Positions 55,533 through 63,887 of a stretch of DNA of 64,000 nt are shown here, one piece after another. Made by a program: the position numbers and the translations under genes. The stretch lies in the NCBI GenBank assembly GCA_012523405.1, contig JAAYIN010000047.1:32377-96376 (forward strand), given 5' to 3'. The notes beneath the pieces are model-generated. The model saw only the letters and a program-made list of their open reading frames with translations. It made no database searches and was not told the DNA's origin. This DNA comes from Clostridiales bacterium (lineage in GTDB: Bacteria > Bacillota > Clostridia > Christensenellales > Aristaeellaceae). The first letter of the stretch is position 1. Each line of letters begins with the position of its first letter.

Positions 55533-56609
55533 CTATTTCAGTGTACGGATGCTTTCTCGCTCGACAAGTTCCCATGGCAAGACAGCACTGGCTTCGTGCT
55601 CTCCTGCAATCATGCGGAGGAGCTTTTGCGCGGCGGTACGGCCAAAGAGGTCCTTTGGATGGGAGAGGGTGCTGAGTGTTGGGTGGCAGATGCTCGCAAA
55701 AGCACTGTTGTCAAAGCTGATAATGGAGAGGTCATCGGGGATGGATATATTCATTTTGGCAAGTTGAGCCATAAGCTGCAATGCAATATCATCGTTATAG
55801 CAAACGATCGCATCCGCATTTTGCTTGATGCGCTGCAAAAAGGCAATGCCTGTTTCTTCGGATAGGAAATGCTGCTTGTTTTCCGTGGTGAACCAGCAGA
55901 TGTTTTCGTCATTGGTGGTGAGTCCGGCGGTTTGCAGTGCGGCAGCATAGCCCTGATAGCGCAGATGCCCCTGCATGTCGTCGCTCTTGAAAATGCCTGC
56001 AATGCGCTGATGTCCATAAGCGATCAAGGTGTTTACGGCAAGCCTTCCGCCGTCCTCATCATCTGTGACAACATAAACATGATTTTGAAGCTGCGGGTAG
56101 TAGCCGTTGATCAGCACAAAGGGGATGTTGTGTGCGTGAAGCTGCTCATAAAGTGCGATGTTCGGATTGGGCAGGGCGGTCTTGGTGCCTTCGATGATGA
56201 GCCCATCAATCGGGGTTTCAAGCACCCTGCTTAGCAAAGCGGATTCGCGATCAGTTCGGTTGTAGGTGGCGGATAAGTTCATTACGCAGTTCTCATTGGA
56301 AAGTACGCTTTCAATCCCGCGAACAATGGAAGGGAAAATATAATCAGTAATATAAGTGGTAATGACGCCAACGTTGATCACGCCGCTGCGCTTGCGTGGT
56401 CCATGCATGACATACGTGCCGCTTCCGCGTCTGCGCATCACAAGTCCATCGTCCTCAAGCAATGCGATGGCTTGGCGCACGGTTTGTCTGCTGATGCCGT
56501 ATTTGTCTTTGAGTTCTAGTTCTGTGAGCAGCGCATCACCATCGCGGTAGACGCCGCTGGCGATTTCGTGTCTTAATGTATCAGCAACCACTTGGTATTT
56601 TGGTTTCAA
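55533..56609 (-). CDS. araR: Arabinose repressor AraR, GntR/LacI hybrid
   Basis: Repressor of 358 residues. Residues 1-70 are a GntR winged helix (LRHEIASGVYRDGDALLTELELKDKYGISRQTVRQAIALLEDDGLV); the rest is a LacI-type periplasmic-binding fold for the sugar. The start is TTG at 56609 with AAGGAG 9 nt upstream. It lies upstream of the catabolic operon in the same direction and has operators on both sides of its own promoter, so it is autoregulated. The same architecture and DNA site as Bacillus AraR. Confidence 0.93.
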   Translation of the reverse strand: MKPKYQVVADTLRHEIASGVYRDGDALLTELELKDKYGISRQTVRQAIALLEDDGLVMRRRGSGTYVMHGPRKRSGVINVGVITTYITDYIFPSIVRGIESVLSNENCVMNLSATYNRTDRESALLSRVLETPIDGLIIEGTKTALPNPNIALYEQLHAHNIPFVLINGYYPQLQNHVYVVTDDEDGGRLAVNTLIAYGHQRIAGIFKSDDMQGHLRYQGYAAALQTAGLTTNDENICWFTTENKQHFLSEETGIAFLQRIKQNADAIVCYNDDIALQLMAQLAKMNISIPDDLSIISFDNSAFASICHPTLSTLSHPKDLFGRTAAQKLLRMIAGEHEASAVLPWELVERESIRTLK

Positions 56610-56648
56610 TGCAATGCACTCCTTATGTATATCAGGTGTAAAATCGTG

Positions 56649-56662
56649 ATTGTACGTACTTG
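56649..56662. promoter_or_regulatory. AraR operator downstream of the araR promoter
   Basis: ATTGTACGTACTTG, with TGTACGTAC at 56651-56659, in the araR leader. Confidence 0.8.
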
Positions 56663-56700
56663 TGAATCATCGACCACATTGATATCGAAAGCTTTATCTT

Positions 56701-56729
56701 ATCATAACATAGTTTTCAGTTGATGACAA
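56701..56729 (-). promoter_or_regulatory. araR promoter
   Basis: Minus-strand TTGTCA (56724-56729), 17 nt, TATGAT (56701-56706). Confidence 0.65.
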
Positions 56730-56744
56730 TTCATACATGCAAAA

Positions 56745-56758
56745 AATGTACGTACAAA
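56745..56758. promoter_or_regulatory. AraR operator upstream of the araR promoter
   Basis: AATGTACGTACAAA, lying about 17 nt upstream of the -35. With the site at 56649 it brackets the promoter at a centre-to-centre distance of about 96 nt, which would allow looping. Confidence 0.82.
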
Positions 56759-56779
56759 ACAAAACATATTGCGAACATG

Positions 56780-56809
56780 AAAAAGGCTGCCAAATCATAT
56801 GGCAGCCTT
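56780..56809 (-). terminator. Terminator of the sugar transporter operon
   Basis: Perfect 10-bp stem (56783-56792 with 56800-56809), 7-nt loop, TTTTT on the minus strand. It separates the importer genes from araR. Confidence 0.88.
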
Positions 56810-56828
56810 GCTAAGATGATTGATGAAA

Positions 56829-57689
56829 TTATCCCTTAACAGCGCCTGCGGTCAGGCCCTTGATGAATTGTTTGCTCATCATCAGGTAGAGCGCAATGAC
56901 GGGCAGTGCGCTGAGTGCGAGCACTGCAAGCACCTTGCTCCAGTCGGTTTGATATTGTCCGAATAGTCTGGTAACGCCGAGCAGCAGCGTCTTGTTCTTT
57001 TCATCGCTGATGAAGATGAGCGGGAACCACAGATCGTTCCAGAAGGGGACAAGGTTGTAGATGGCGACTGTTGCCATCGCGGGCTTTAGCAGTGGAAGGA
57101 CGATGACGCGGAAAACCTTAAGGCGAGACGCGCCATCGATGAAGCCGCTTTCGGTCAGCTCTGCGGGTACGCCACGCATAAAGGCGGTGAGCACGAATAC
57201 GGAAATCGGGATGCCCATCGCGCAATAAATCGGAACCAGTGACCAGATCGTGTTCAGCAGTCCAAGACCCTTGATCAGATCGAGCAAGCGGATGGATGCG
57301 ATCTTGATGGGGAGCATCATGCCTGCGATCATGAAAAAGTAAATGCCAGATGAAAGCTTTGATTTCCAGTTCGCAAGTGCATATGCCGCGAGTGCGCCGA
57401 CAATCAGGACAATCGCGAGGCTCAGGATTACAACGATCAGGCTATTCTGGAAATAGCGCAGGAAGTCGCCGCTTTTGAGAACGTCTGAGTAGTTCTTAAA
57501 ATTCCATTTGGTTGGAAGCCAGAACGGGTTGCTGTAAATCGAAAGTCGGGTTTTAAAGGAGTTCACCACGAGCACCCAGATAGGGAAGAGTGCGATAAAT
57601 GACCAAAGGAGCAGCACGAGATGAGAGGGGATATGCATATTGGCGACTTTCATCGAGCGCGTGCGCTTTTCAGGCTTTGTCTTCAACAT
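56829..57689 (-). CDS. CUT1 sugar ABC transporter permease, MalG/AraQ-like
   Basis: Membrane permease of 286 residues with six helices. The EAA loop is visible as ESGFIDGASRLKVFRVIVLPLLKP (about 185-208), and the C-terminus ends in GLTAGAVKG, typical of MalG-type subunits. It follows the other permease with 1 nt between them. Its place beside araR suggests L-arabinose or arabino-oligosaccharide import, by inference. No ATPase gene is nearby, so a shared MsmX-type ATPase elsewhere is expected. Confidence 0.9.
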   Translation of the reverse strand: MLKTKPEKRTRSMKVANMHIPSHLVLLLWSFIALFPIWVLVVNSFKTRLSIYSNPFWLPTKWNFKNYSDVLKSGDFLRYFQNSLIVVILSLAIVLIVGALAAYALANWKSKLSSGIYFFMIAGMMLPIKIASIRLLDLIKGLGLLNTIWSLVPIYCAMGIPISVFVLTAFMRGVPAELTESGFIDGASRLKVFRVIVLPLLKPAMATVAIYNLVPFWNDLWFPLIFISDEKNKTLLLGVTRLFGQYQTDWSKVLAVLALSALPVIALYLMMSKQFIKGLTAGAVKG

Positions 57690-57690
57690 A

Positions 57691-58623
57691 TCAATCGCCT
57701 CCCTGTGTCTTAATCAATGTGGGAATGACGAAGATGGATAGCATCAGGAAGGTAATGGTCGCAATCGTCGCGCCCAGTCCTGCGTCCGCAATCGCAACAG
57801 GATGCTGTCCCGCAATACCCACGCGGTAGAACAGCGTACCGATGAGGTCGGTCGCGTAGTTTGGCGCACCGTTTGCATTCTCCATCGAATAGACAACGTC
57901 AAAGGCGTTGAAGTTGTTGACAAACGTTAGGATCGTGACAATTCCTACGACGGGCTTAATCAGCGGCAGCTTAATGTGACGGAATATATGCCAGCTATTG
58001 GCGCCCTCAAGGCTGGATGCCTCGATCAGTTCCTCACTGACACCTTGCAGTGCTGCGACAAACATCATCGTCGGGATACCCATCCATTGCCAGCAGCTGA
58101 CAAGTGCTACGCAAACAAGCGCTGTTGACTCGTTGCCAAGCCACGGCTGCGCCAAGAAACCCAGTCCCATGCTAGCAAGGATATCGCCTGTCCAAACAGG
58201 GCTCAGAATCAGCTTCCACAGGTAGCCTGTTACGACAACGGCGAGCGTTGTAGGAAGAAAAATGATGGTCTGGTATATGCTGCGGCCGCGCATAGTGCGG
58301 TTGGTAAGCATGACGGCAAAGAGTATGCCAAGCATATTTTGTACCACCATATGAATCGCAAAGAAAATCCATGTGTGTCCAAACGCGTTGAAGAAACGCG
58401 AGGAATGCGTAGGATCTGTAAAGAGCGTAATATAGTTTTGAAATCCAACAAAAGTACGGTTTCCAAAGCTGCCTGTATAAAAGGACAACTGGATGGAAGC
58501 AATCAGCGGATAAGCCATAAAGACTACGTAAATCAGTAATCCCGGAAGCAAGTACAGCATCCAATACCAGCCGCTAGGGCGCAAGCTGGCACCGAATTTT
58601 CGTAGGGATTTGCTTTGTTGCAT
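57691..58623 (-). CDS. CUT1 sugar ABC transporter permease, MalF/AraP-like
   Basis: Membrane permease of 310 residues with six helices; first helix LYLLPGLLIYVVFMAYPL. The EAA loop is EASSLEGANSWHIFRHIKLPLIKP (about 203-226). The start is ATG at 58623, 8 nt after AAGGGG; a GTG three codons earlier overlaps the ribosome site. Middle gene of the binding protein-permease-permease operon. Confidence 0.9.
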   Translation of the reverse strand: MQQSKSLRKFGASLRPSGWYWMLYLLPGLLIYVVFMAYPLIASIQLSFYTGSFGNRTFVGFQNYITLFTDPTHSSRFFNAFGHTWIFFAIHMVVQNMLGILFAVMLTNRTMRGRSIYQTIIFLPTTLAVVVTGYLWKLILSPVWTGDILASMGLGFLAQPWLGNESTALVCVALVSCWQWMGIPTMMFVAALQGVSEELIEASSLEGANSWHIFRHIKLPLIKPVVGIVTILTFVNNFNAFDVVYSMENANGAPNYATDLIGTLFYRVGIAGQHPVAIADAGLGATIATITFLMLSIFVIPTLIKTQGGD

Positions 58624-58657
58624 GTCCCTCACCCCTTGTTATTTTATGATGGAGTAA

Positions 58658-58690
58658 GGGCTGCCGTCACCCTGAGGAAAACGGCAGCCC
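58658..58690. other. Stable hairpin between binding-protein and permease genes
   Basis: Perfect 10-bp stem GGGCTGCCGT/ACGGCAGCCC (58658-58667 with 58681-58690) without a T run. Such intercistronic hairpins commonly protect the binding-protein mRNA so that it is made in excess of the permeases. Confidence 0.75.
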
Positions 58691-58718
58691 ATAGGGTTCA
58701 CAATCATGTGGTTGTTGA

Positions 58719-59936
58719 TTATTGGAGTGCGTCAAATGCTGCAACGATGGAATCGCCAGCTTCTTGAGCAGTCATAGCGCCCTTGAGCACTTGGATAACA
58801 GCCTGATTCATAGGAGCATATAGATCCATGAGTGTAGGCCATACAAAGCGAGCATCGGTTTCCTTGCCTTCGTTGAGTGCGAGGAATTCGTTTGCATGCT
58901 CATCTGTGAAGGTGACGGAGAAATTGCTCAGAGGATAGTAACCTGCGGGAAGGTTTGCAACTGCTGCAGTAACGCCTTCTTCGGAGCAGAGCCACTCTAG
59001 GAATGCTTTGCACTCATCTGGATGAGCGGTAGCGGTGTTGTATGTGATAGCAAGGTCAGGATGGAAGCAGATAGCGGTTGCTTTGCCTTCGGGTGCGGGA
59101 AGTGCGAATACGCCCCACTCGAATTCAACGTCGCCGTAAGTGCCGCTGGTCCAAGAGCCGTCCATGAACATAGCCGCTTTGCCTGTTGCAAATAGAATTT
59201 GGCTGTCGTTGTAGGTAACAGCTTCAAAGCCTGTGGGCAGATAAGGAGCCATCTTGCCGATGTCGCCAAGAGCAGCTACGAAGTTTTCGTCGTTCATCTT
59301 CAGTTCGCCGCTCTCGTACTTAGCGCGGTTTTCTGCGCCGCCAACGTAGTTGGGCAGCATGCCTAGGAAGAAGCACTCAAGGATATCCCACTCTTCTGCA
59401 ACGCCGTTTGCAAAAGGTGTGATGCCAGCAGTCTTCAAGGTCTCACATGCAGCGAGAAGCTCTTCAAAGGTTGCGGGGATTTCGATATTGTTTGCTGCGA
59501 ATACGTCCTTGTTGTAGTAAACGCCGTGGCTAACTGCTGCGAAGGGAACTGCGAACATCTTGCCGTCTTCAGTTGCCCAAGGAGCGAGGTTTAGCTCGGT
59601 GAAGTTCTCGTGCAAACCGGGGATGTCTGTGCAATCGCCAGCGTGACCGGCATTGAACAGTTCAAGACCTGTTGCATAGGAACGGGAATACATCAGGTCG
59701 GGGCCGGTGCCGCCTTCAAGCTGGAGGTTCAAGGTAGCATTGTAATCGGAAGGATTGGTGGGCTGGAACGTGATGTCAACGCCCGTTTTTTCTTTGTAGA
59801 TGGAGAGTAGATTGTTCATCTGCTCAACGTCATCCGCACGCCAAGAACCCATGGTGAGAGAGACGCCTTCAGCCATACCAACGATTGGTAGAAGCGCGAT
59901 AAGCACGGCCATGAATAGAACTAGGAACTTTTTCAA
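58719..59936 (-). CDS. CUT1 sugar ABC transporter substrate-binding protein
   Basis: Extracellular family-1 solute-binding protein, 405 residues. The start is TTG at 59936: GGAGG lies 7 nt upstream, and the ATG frame to 60131 codes through that ribosome site and the promoter region. The signal peptide ends in GMA before EGVSLTMGSW; there is no lipobox. Conserved patterns include GGTGPDLMYSRSY and VYYNKDVFAANNIEIPATFEELL. First gene of the importer operon near araR; the sugar is inferred to be arabinose-related. Confidence 0.9.
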   Translation of the reverse strand: MKKFLVLFMAVLIALLPIVGMAEGVSLTMGSWRADDVEQMNNLLSIYKEKTGVDITFQPTNPSDYNATLNLQLEGGTGPDLMYSRSYATGLELFNAGHAGDCTDIPGLHENFTELNLAPWATEDGKMFAVPFAAVSHGVYYNKDVFAANNIEIPATFEELLAACETLKTAGITPFANGVAEEWDILECFFLGMLPNYVGGAENRAKYESGELKMNDENFVAALGDIGKMAPYLPTGFEAVTYNDSQILFATGKAAMFMDGSWTSGTYGDVEFEWGVFALPAPEGKATAICFHPDLAITYNTATAHPDECKAFLEWLCSEEGVTAAVANLPAGYYPLSNFSVTFTDEHANEFLALNEGKETDARFVWPTLMDLYAPMNQAVIQVLKGAMTAQEAGDSIVAAFDALQ

Positions 59937-59997
59937 GAAAACTCCTCCTTTTTTTATCGTCGTCATTGACGATTGTATGAAATTACCATGTGAATAA

Positions 59998-60026
59998 AGT
60001 ATATCAGAGCTTATTGTGAATGTCAA
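59998..60026 (-). promoter_or_regulatory. Promoter of the sugar importer operon
   Basis: Minus-strand TTGACA (60021-60026), 17 nt, TATACT (59998-60003). Confidence 0.75.
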
Positions 60027-60046
60027 CAAACTATTATCACAATATA

Positions 60047-60061
60047 TGTCGCAATTCGACA
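60047..60061. promoter_or_regulatory. Inverted repeat upstream of the importer promoter
   Basis: TGTCG/CGACA with a 5-nt spacer, 20 nt upstream of the -35; a further TCGACA half-site lies at 60079-60084. No AraR-type TGTACGTACA is present here, so another regulator may act on the importer. Confidence 0.5.
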
Positions 60062-60087
60062 AAACTATAGAATGAATTTCGACAATG

Positions 60088-60120
60088 AAAAAACTGCCGC
60101 ACATAGATTGTGCAGCAGTT
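60088..60120 (-). terminator. Terminator of the DUF3795 gene
   Basis: Stem AACTGC.GCAC/GTGC.GCAGTT with one mismatch, then a run of T on the minus strand. Confidence 0.8.
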
Positions 60121-60181
60121 CCTTCATTCATTCAATTTGGTAAGTGCAGGTAAGAATGCACTTATGACCACAATTGGATCG

Positions 60182-60454
60182 TTATTGTAGTTGATCTTCT
60201 TGTGCCCAGTCACTGCATTGTTCTATGCGAGTGCCTTCTTCTCCTGTGGCTGGATCAAATGCGAACTCATGCAATTGCTTGCATGGGAATTTATCACAGA
60301 GACCGCAATTTGCCTTGCCTTTGCCCTCGCAGCAGTTTTTAATTGGGCATGTTTTTGCCCAATAAGGTTTTTTGATCTTTAGGCAGCCTTCACATTTCAT
60401 GATTTCTCGATATTCACATTCGCTGCATTTTAGACCACAACGGCTTTCAATCAT
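60182..60454 (-). CDS. Cysteine-rich DUF3795-type protein
   Basis: Small cytosolic protein of 90 residues with the DUF3795 cysteine pattern: CGLKCSECEY near the N-terminus, then CEGCLK, CPIKNCC, CGLCDKFPC and CSDW near the end. It probably binds zinc or an Fe-S cluster. The start is ATG at 60454 with AAGGAG 7 nt upstream; the long frame reaching 60664 would overlap the divergent exonuclease gene and is rejected. Function unknown. Confidence 0.8.
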   Translation of the reverse strand: MIESRCGLKCSECEYREIMKCEGCLKIKKPYWAKTCPIKNCCEGKGKANCGLCDKFPCKQLHEFAFDPATGEEGTRIEQCSDWAQEDQLQ

Positions 60455-60571
60455 CGAAACACTCCTTCCACGCTCGAACGGTTGTTTCCTTATGGGAGTA
60501 TAACAAAGATCGCAGGGGCTGTCAATGTATGAGTGTTTGTTAACTTTATACTGTTTCAATGGTTCATAATG

Positions 60572-60580
60572 TGGTACAAT
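60572..60580 (+). promoter_or_regulatory. Possible extended -10 promoter of the exonuclease operon
   Basis: TGGTACAAT, 35 nt upstream of the start; no clear -35. Confidence 0.45.
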
Positions 60581-60614
60581 AACATGCGTAGTAACAAGAT
60601 GCAGGAGGTAGCAA

Positions 60615-61376
60615 ATGAAGTTTATTTCATGGAATGTAAATGGTTTTCGTGCATGCCTTGGCAAAGGCTTTGCTGATTATTTTGCACAATCAGGCAGCGA
60701 TATGTTCTGCTTGCAGGAATCAAAGATGCAGCCCGGGCAAGCTGATTTTACGCCCGATGGATATCACGAATACTGGAACAGCGCTGAAAAGAAGGGCTAT
60801 TCAGGAACGGCGATCTTAACCAAGAACAAGCCAATAAGCGTGAGCTTTGGCATTGGAATAGAGGAGCATGATCACGAAGGCCGAGTGATCACGGCGGAAT
60901 ATGAGAAGTTTTATCTGGTGACCTGCTATACGCCAAACAGTCAGCGTGAATTGACTCGCCTTGAGTACCGCATGACTTGGGAGGATGCATTCGCGGACTA
61001 TCTGGCAGCGCTTGATCAAACAAAGCCTGTGATCCTATGCGGTGACCTCAATGTGGCGCATAAGGAAATAGACCTGAAAAACCCAAAGACCAACACGAAA
61101 AATGCCGGTTTTACAGATCAGGAGCGCGATAAGATGACGGTGCTTCTGGGGCGCGGGTTTGTGGATTCGTTCCGCTACCTCTATCCAGATGAGGCGGACA
61201 AGTACTCATGGTGGAGTTACATGCGTCAAAGCAGAGACCGAAACATCGGTTGGCGTATCGACTATTTCCTAGTGAGCGAACGCATTGCATCCAATATCGT
61301 TTCAGCAGGCATTGATGCGGAAATTTTGGGCAGCGATCATTGCCCTGTAACACTTGAAATGGAAGGACTGGATTAA
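60615..61376 (+). CDS. xth: Exodeoxyribonuclease III / AP endonuclease
   Basis: Base-excision repair nuclease of 253 residues in the EEP superfamily. Active-site motifs: WNVNGFRA (Asn), LQESKMQ (metal Glu), the Tyr of VTCYTPN, GDLNVAH (Asp/Asn), and GSDHCPV (Asp-His). DRNIGWRIDYFLVS is typical of the ExoA/Xth type. AGGAGG precedes the ATG. The next two genes follow at 3 nt and with a 1-nt overlap, so three genes form an operon. Confidence 0.95.
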   Translation: MKFISWNVNGFRACLGKGFADYFAQSGSDMFCLQESKMQPGQADFTPDGYHEYWNSAEKKGYSGTAILTKNKPISVSFGIGIEEHDHEGRVITAEYEKFYLVTCYTPNSQRELTRLEYRMTWEDAFADYLAALDQTKPVILCGDLNVAHKEIDLKNPKTNTKNAGFTDQERDKMTVLLGRGFVDSFRYLYPDEADKYSWWSYMRQSRDRNIGWRIDYFLVSERIASNIVSAGIDAEILGSDHCPVTLEMEGLD

Positions 61377-61379
61377 AGG

Positions 61380-61934
61380 ATGAAGATTCTTTTTGCTTCT
61401 GATATCCACGGCTCGGCATCTGCGTGCGAGAAGGTGCTCGAGCAGCTTACAAATGAAAAAGCGGACAGACTGGTATTGCTCGGCGACCTTCTCTATCATG
61501 GTCCGCGCAATGACCTGCCTGATCAATATAGCCCAAAGGCAGTTTTGGCAATGCTCAACGAGTGCGAGATCACGCCCCTTTGTGTTCGCGGCAATTGCGA
61601 TGCAGAGGTTGACCAGATGGTGCTGGATTTCCCGATCATGGCGGACTATACTCTGCTGCCGCTTGAGGACAATCGTTGCGCGTTTGTGACCCACGGGCAT
61701 TTGTTCAATACCCAGACCCCTCCGCCTTATCAAGCCGGCGATGTGCTCATTCATGGACATACACATGTCCACTGCGTGATCCCTCAGGAGGACTATACAT
61801 ATATCAATCCGGGCTCCGCTGCCCTGCCTAAGGAAGGTCAAGTCAAGAGCTACATGATTTACGAAGGCGGCGTATTTGTGATCAAAGATTTGATGGAAGG
61901 CAAAGAGCTGATGCGCTTTGATATGAATAGCTGA
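61380..61934 (+). CDS. yfcE: YfcE-type metallophosphodiesterase
   Basis: Calcineurin-like phosphoesterase of 184 residues. The two-metal site is complete: ASDIHGS (Asp, His), LLGDLLYHGPRN (Asp), VRGNCD (Asn), VTHGHLF (His), and IHGHTHVH (His-His). YfcE of Escherichia coli hydrolyses phosphodiesters in vitro; the natural substrate is unknown. It starts 3 nt after xth and its stop overlaps the next start by one base. Confidence 0.9.
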   Translation: MKILFASDIHGSASACEKVLEQLTNEKADRLVLLGDLLYHGPRNDLPDQYSPKAVLAMLNECEITPLCVRGNCDAEVDQMVLDFPIMADYTLLPLEDNRCAFVTHGHLFNTQTPPPYQAGDVLIHGHTHVHCVIPQEDYTYINPGSAALPKEGQVKSYMIYEGGVFVIKDLMEGKELMRFDMNS

Positions 61935-62335
61935 TGAAATCAATTGAAGAGATTCGTACGTTTTTCAGTGGAGACCGCTTCGCGCTGGAAGCCTGCGGCA
62001 TTAGCATTGATGAGGTGGCGGAGGATATGGCGAAATGCTCCATGCCAATCACCCAGATGCACATGAATGCCAATGGCTTTGCTCAAGGCGGAGCGATCTA
62101 TACGCTCTGTGATATCACCTTTGCGGTGGCTGCCAATGCAGGCAACGCACTCGTGGTGAGTCAAAGCGCCAACATATCCTATCTGCGTCCTGGAACAGGC
62201 GCAAGGCTTTACGCCAAAGCGCAGCGTATCAACGAAGGAAAAACCAGTTGTTTATACCAAGTTAATGTAATGGATGAAAATGGTAAACTGGTTGCGTTTG
62301 CGAGTATTCAAGGGTTTCGCAAGGTGAACGAATGA
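61934..62335 (+). CDS. PaaI-type hotdog thioesterase
   Basis: Acyl-CoA thioesterase-like protein of 133 residues. The hotdog helix is ANGFAQGGAIYTLCDITFAVAAN (about 50-72), with the G-G/acid pattern of PaaI enzymes, followed by SANISYLRPG and a YQVNVMDENGKLVAF strand. Start coupled to yfcE by TGATG. Substrate unknown. Confidence 0.85.
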   Translation: MKSIEEIRTFFSGDRFALEACGISIDEVAEDMAKCSMPITQMHMNANGFAQGGAIYTLCDITFAVAANAGNALVVSQSANISYLRPGTGARLYAKAQRINEGKTSCLYQVNVMDENGKLVAFASIQGFRKVNE

Positions 62336-62377
62336 GTCATGAATATGTGAAAAACTCGTGAACTCGACAAAAAGCCC

Positions 62378-62406
62378 TTGCTGATTCTTATGCTTTCAGG
62401 TATAAT
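62378..62406 (+). promoter_or_regulatory. Promoter of the foldase gene
   Basis: TTGCTG (62378-62383), 17 nt, TATAAT (62401-62406). Confidence 0.7.
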
Positions 62407-62447
62407 GCTCTGAGCAACAAAAACTATCATGATTGGAGAGAAGACTC

Positions 62448-63815
62448 ATGCGTAAGCGTGTATTTCTGGCGATATCGCTAGTGGTGGCTTTGATTCTTAC
62501 CACAAGCTGTTCCTTAATCGTCAAGGACCAAGAGGTAGACAAGTCCACAGTGATCATTGAGGCTGCTGGCAAGACCTTTACCAAAGAAGAGGTTCAAGAG
62601 CAGGTTAATTTGACGCTGGATTATCAAGAATATATCTATAGCATGTATGGCATGTCTTATGATAAGACTGATGCAACAGCAATTGCTGAGGCACAGGAAT
62701 CGGTTATCAGTTCTATGATCGAGCTAGCAGTTATCGACCAGAAAAAGGTTGAAAACGGCATGACTGAATTGTCCGCAGAAGATGTGGCGGCTGTTCAAAC
62801 AGAAGCAGATGAGACCTATCAGGGCTACGTGGATAGCGTAAAGACACAGTATTTTGCAGAAACAGAGCTTGAAGGCGAAGAGCTTGATAAGGCTGTTGAT
62901 GAAAAACTGGTGGAACTTGGTTACTCAACAGTGGACGAGATTGTCACAGTGCTAAGTGAAAACAAAGCAACTGAAAATCTGCGTGCGGATATCGTCAAGG
63001 ATGTCGCAGTGAGCGATGACGAGATTCAGGCAGAGTTTGATGTTCGCGTTACAAACGCAAAGGCAACCTACGAAACCACCCCGGCCGCTTATGGCACTGC
63101 TGTTACCAATGGCACCGCCGTATACTATGCTCCTGCGGGCTATCGTTATGTAAAGCATATCCTACGTCAGCTTACGACTGAGGATTCTGCTGCAATCTCC
63201 GAAATCCAGACGCAGGTGACCAGCAAGCAAACCCAGCTGACCACTGCTCAGACCGCGCTGACCGCCCTTGGCGAAGCAGCAGAGTCAGAGGATGAAGCAA
63301 TTGCAACCCAGCGCACCGAGTACGAGGCAACAATCGAAACCCTAAACACCGAGATTGCTGACCTGAATACTCAGCTTGACGCTGCAAAGGAAACTGGCTA
63401 TGCTGCAATCCAGCCTATGATCGATGAGATTCAGGCGAAGATTGATGAAGGTCAAGATTTCGATGCATTGATAGAAGAGTATGGCGAGGACCCGGGCATG
63501 CAAAGCTCACCTGCAAAGGAAAATGGCTATTTAGTATGCGAAGCCAGCAACAATTGGGTTGCTGAATTCACCTCTGCTTCCATGGCGCTGAGCAATGTAG
63601 GCGATGTATCACCTGCTGTTCGCACAAGCTATGGCGTTCATATCATCAAGTATGAGAGCGATTTGGCTGAAGGCGATGTTGAGCTTGACACTGTGAAGGA
63701 CGTTATCAGTGAAGAACTGCTTGCTAACAAGCAGGATGCACTTTACGAAGAAACCGTTGCACAGTGGGTCACAGATGCAAACGCTAAGTCCTATTTGGAT
63801 CGCTTAGTCAAGTAA
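62448..63815 (+). CDS. PrsA-like peptidylprolyl isomerase lipoprotein with coiled-coil insert
   Basis: Extracytosolic foldase of 455 residues. Signal peptide with lipobox TTSC (Cys21). A SurA_N-like chaperone region (about 35-225) precedes a parvulin domain. The parvulin domain is split: the first strand is YVKHIL near 233, while its continuation (FDALIEEYGEDPG, then VGDVSPAVRTSYGVHIIKYE) begins near 332. The roughly 85 residues between contain a heptad-rich coiled coil (TQVTSKQTQLTTAQTAL; TIETLNTEIADLNTQLDAA). ATG at 62448 with GGAGAG upstream is chosen over the TTG 15 nt earlier. Confidence 0.87.
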   Translation: MRKRVFLAISLVVALILTTSCSLIVKDQEVDKSTVIIEAAGKTFTKEEVQEQVNLTLDYQEYIYSMYGMSYDKTDATAIAEAQESVISSMIELAVIDQKKVENGMTELSAEDVAAVQTEADETYQGYVDSVKTQYFAETELEGEELDKAVDEKLVELGYSTVDEIVTVLSENKATENLRADIVKDVAVSDDEIQAEFDVRVTNAKATYETTPAAYGTAVTNGTAVYYAPAGYRYVKHILRQLTTEDSAAISEIQTQVTSKQTQLTTAQTALTALGEAAESEDEAIATQRTEYEATIETLNTEIADLNTQLDAAKETGYAAIQPMIDEIQAKIDEGQDFDALIEEYGEDPGMQSSPAKENGYLVCEASNNWVAEFTSASMALSNVGDVSPAVRTSYGVHIIKYESDLAEGDVELDTVKDVISEELLANKQDALYEETVAQWVTDANAKSYLDRLVK

Positions 63816-63835
63816 AGATTAACCAGTGATATAGG

Positions 63836-63874
63836 AGTACCCATCAAGCTTGATTGCTTGATGGGTACTTTTCT
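63836..63874 (+). terminator. Terminator of the foldase gene
   Basis: Perfect 14-bp stem (63836-63849 with 63856-63869), 6-nt loop, then TTTCTTT. Confidence 0.88.
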
Positions 63875-63887
63875 TTGTATACAGAAA

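Noticed and set aside
59937..60131. 65-residue extension of the sugar-binding protein
   Set aside because: It would translate the promoter and the ribosome site and bury the signal peptide; TTG at 59936 fits all three.
60455..60664. 70-residue N-terminal extension of the DUF3795 protein
   Set aside because: It overlaps the divergent xth start and its promoter region, while ATG at 60454 has a good ribosome site and begins just before the first conserved cysteines.
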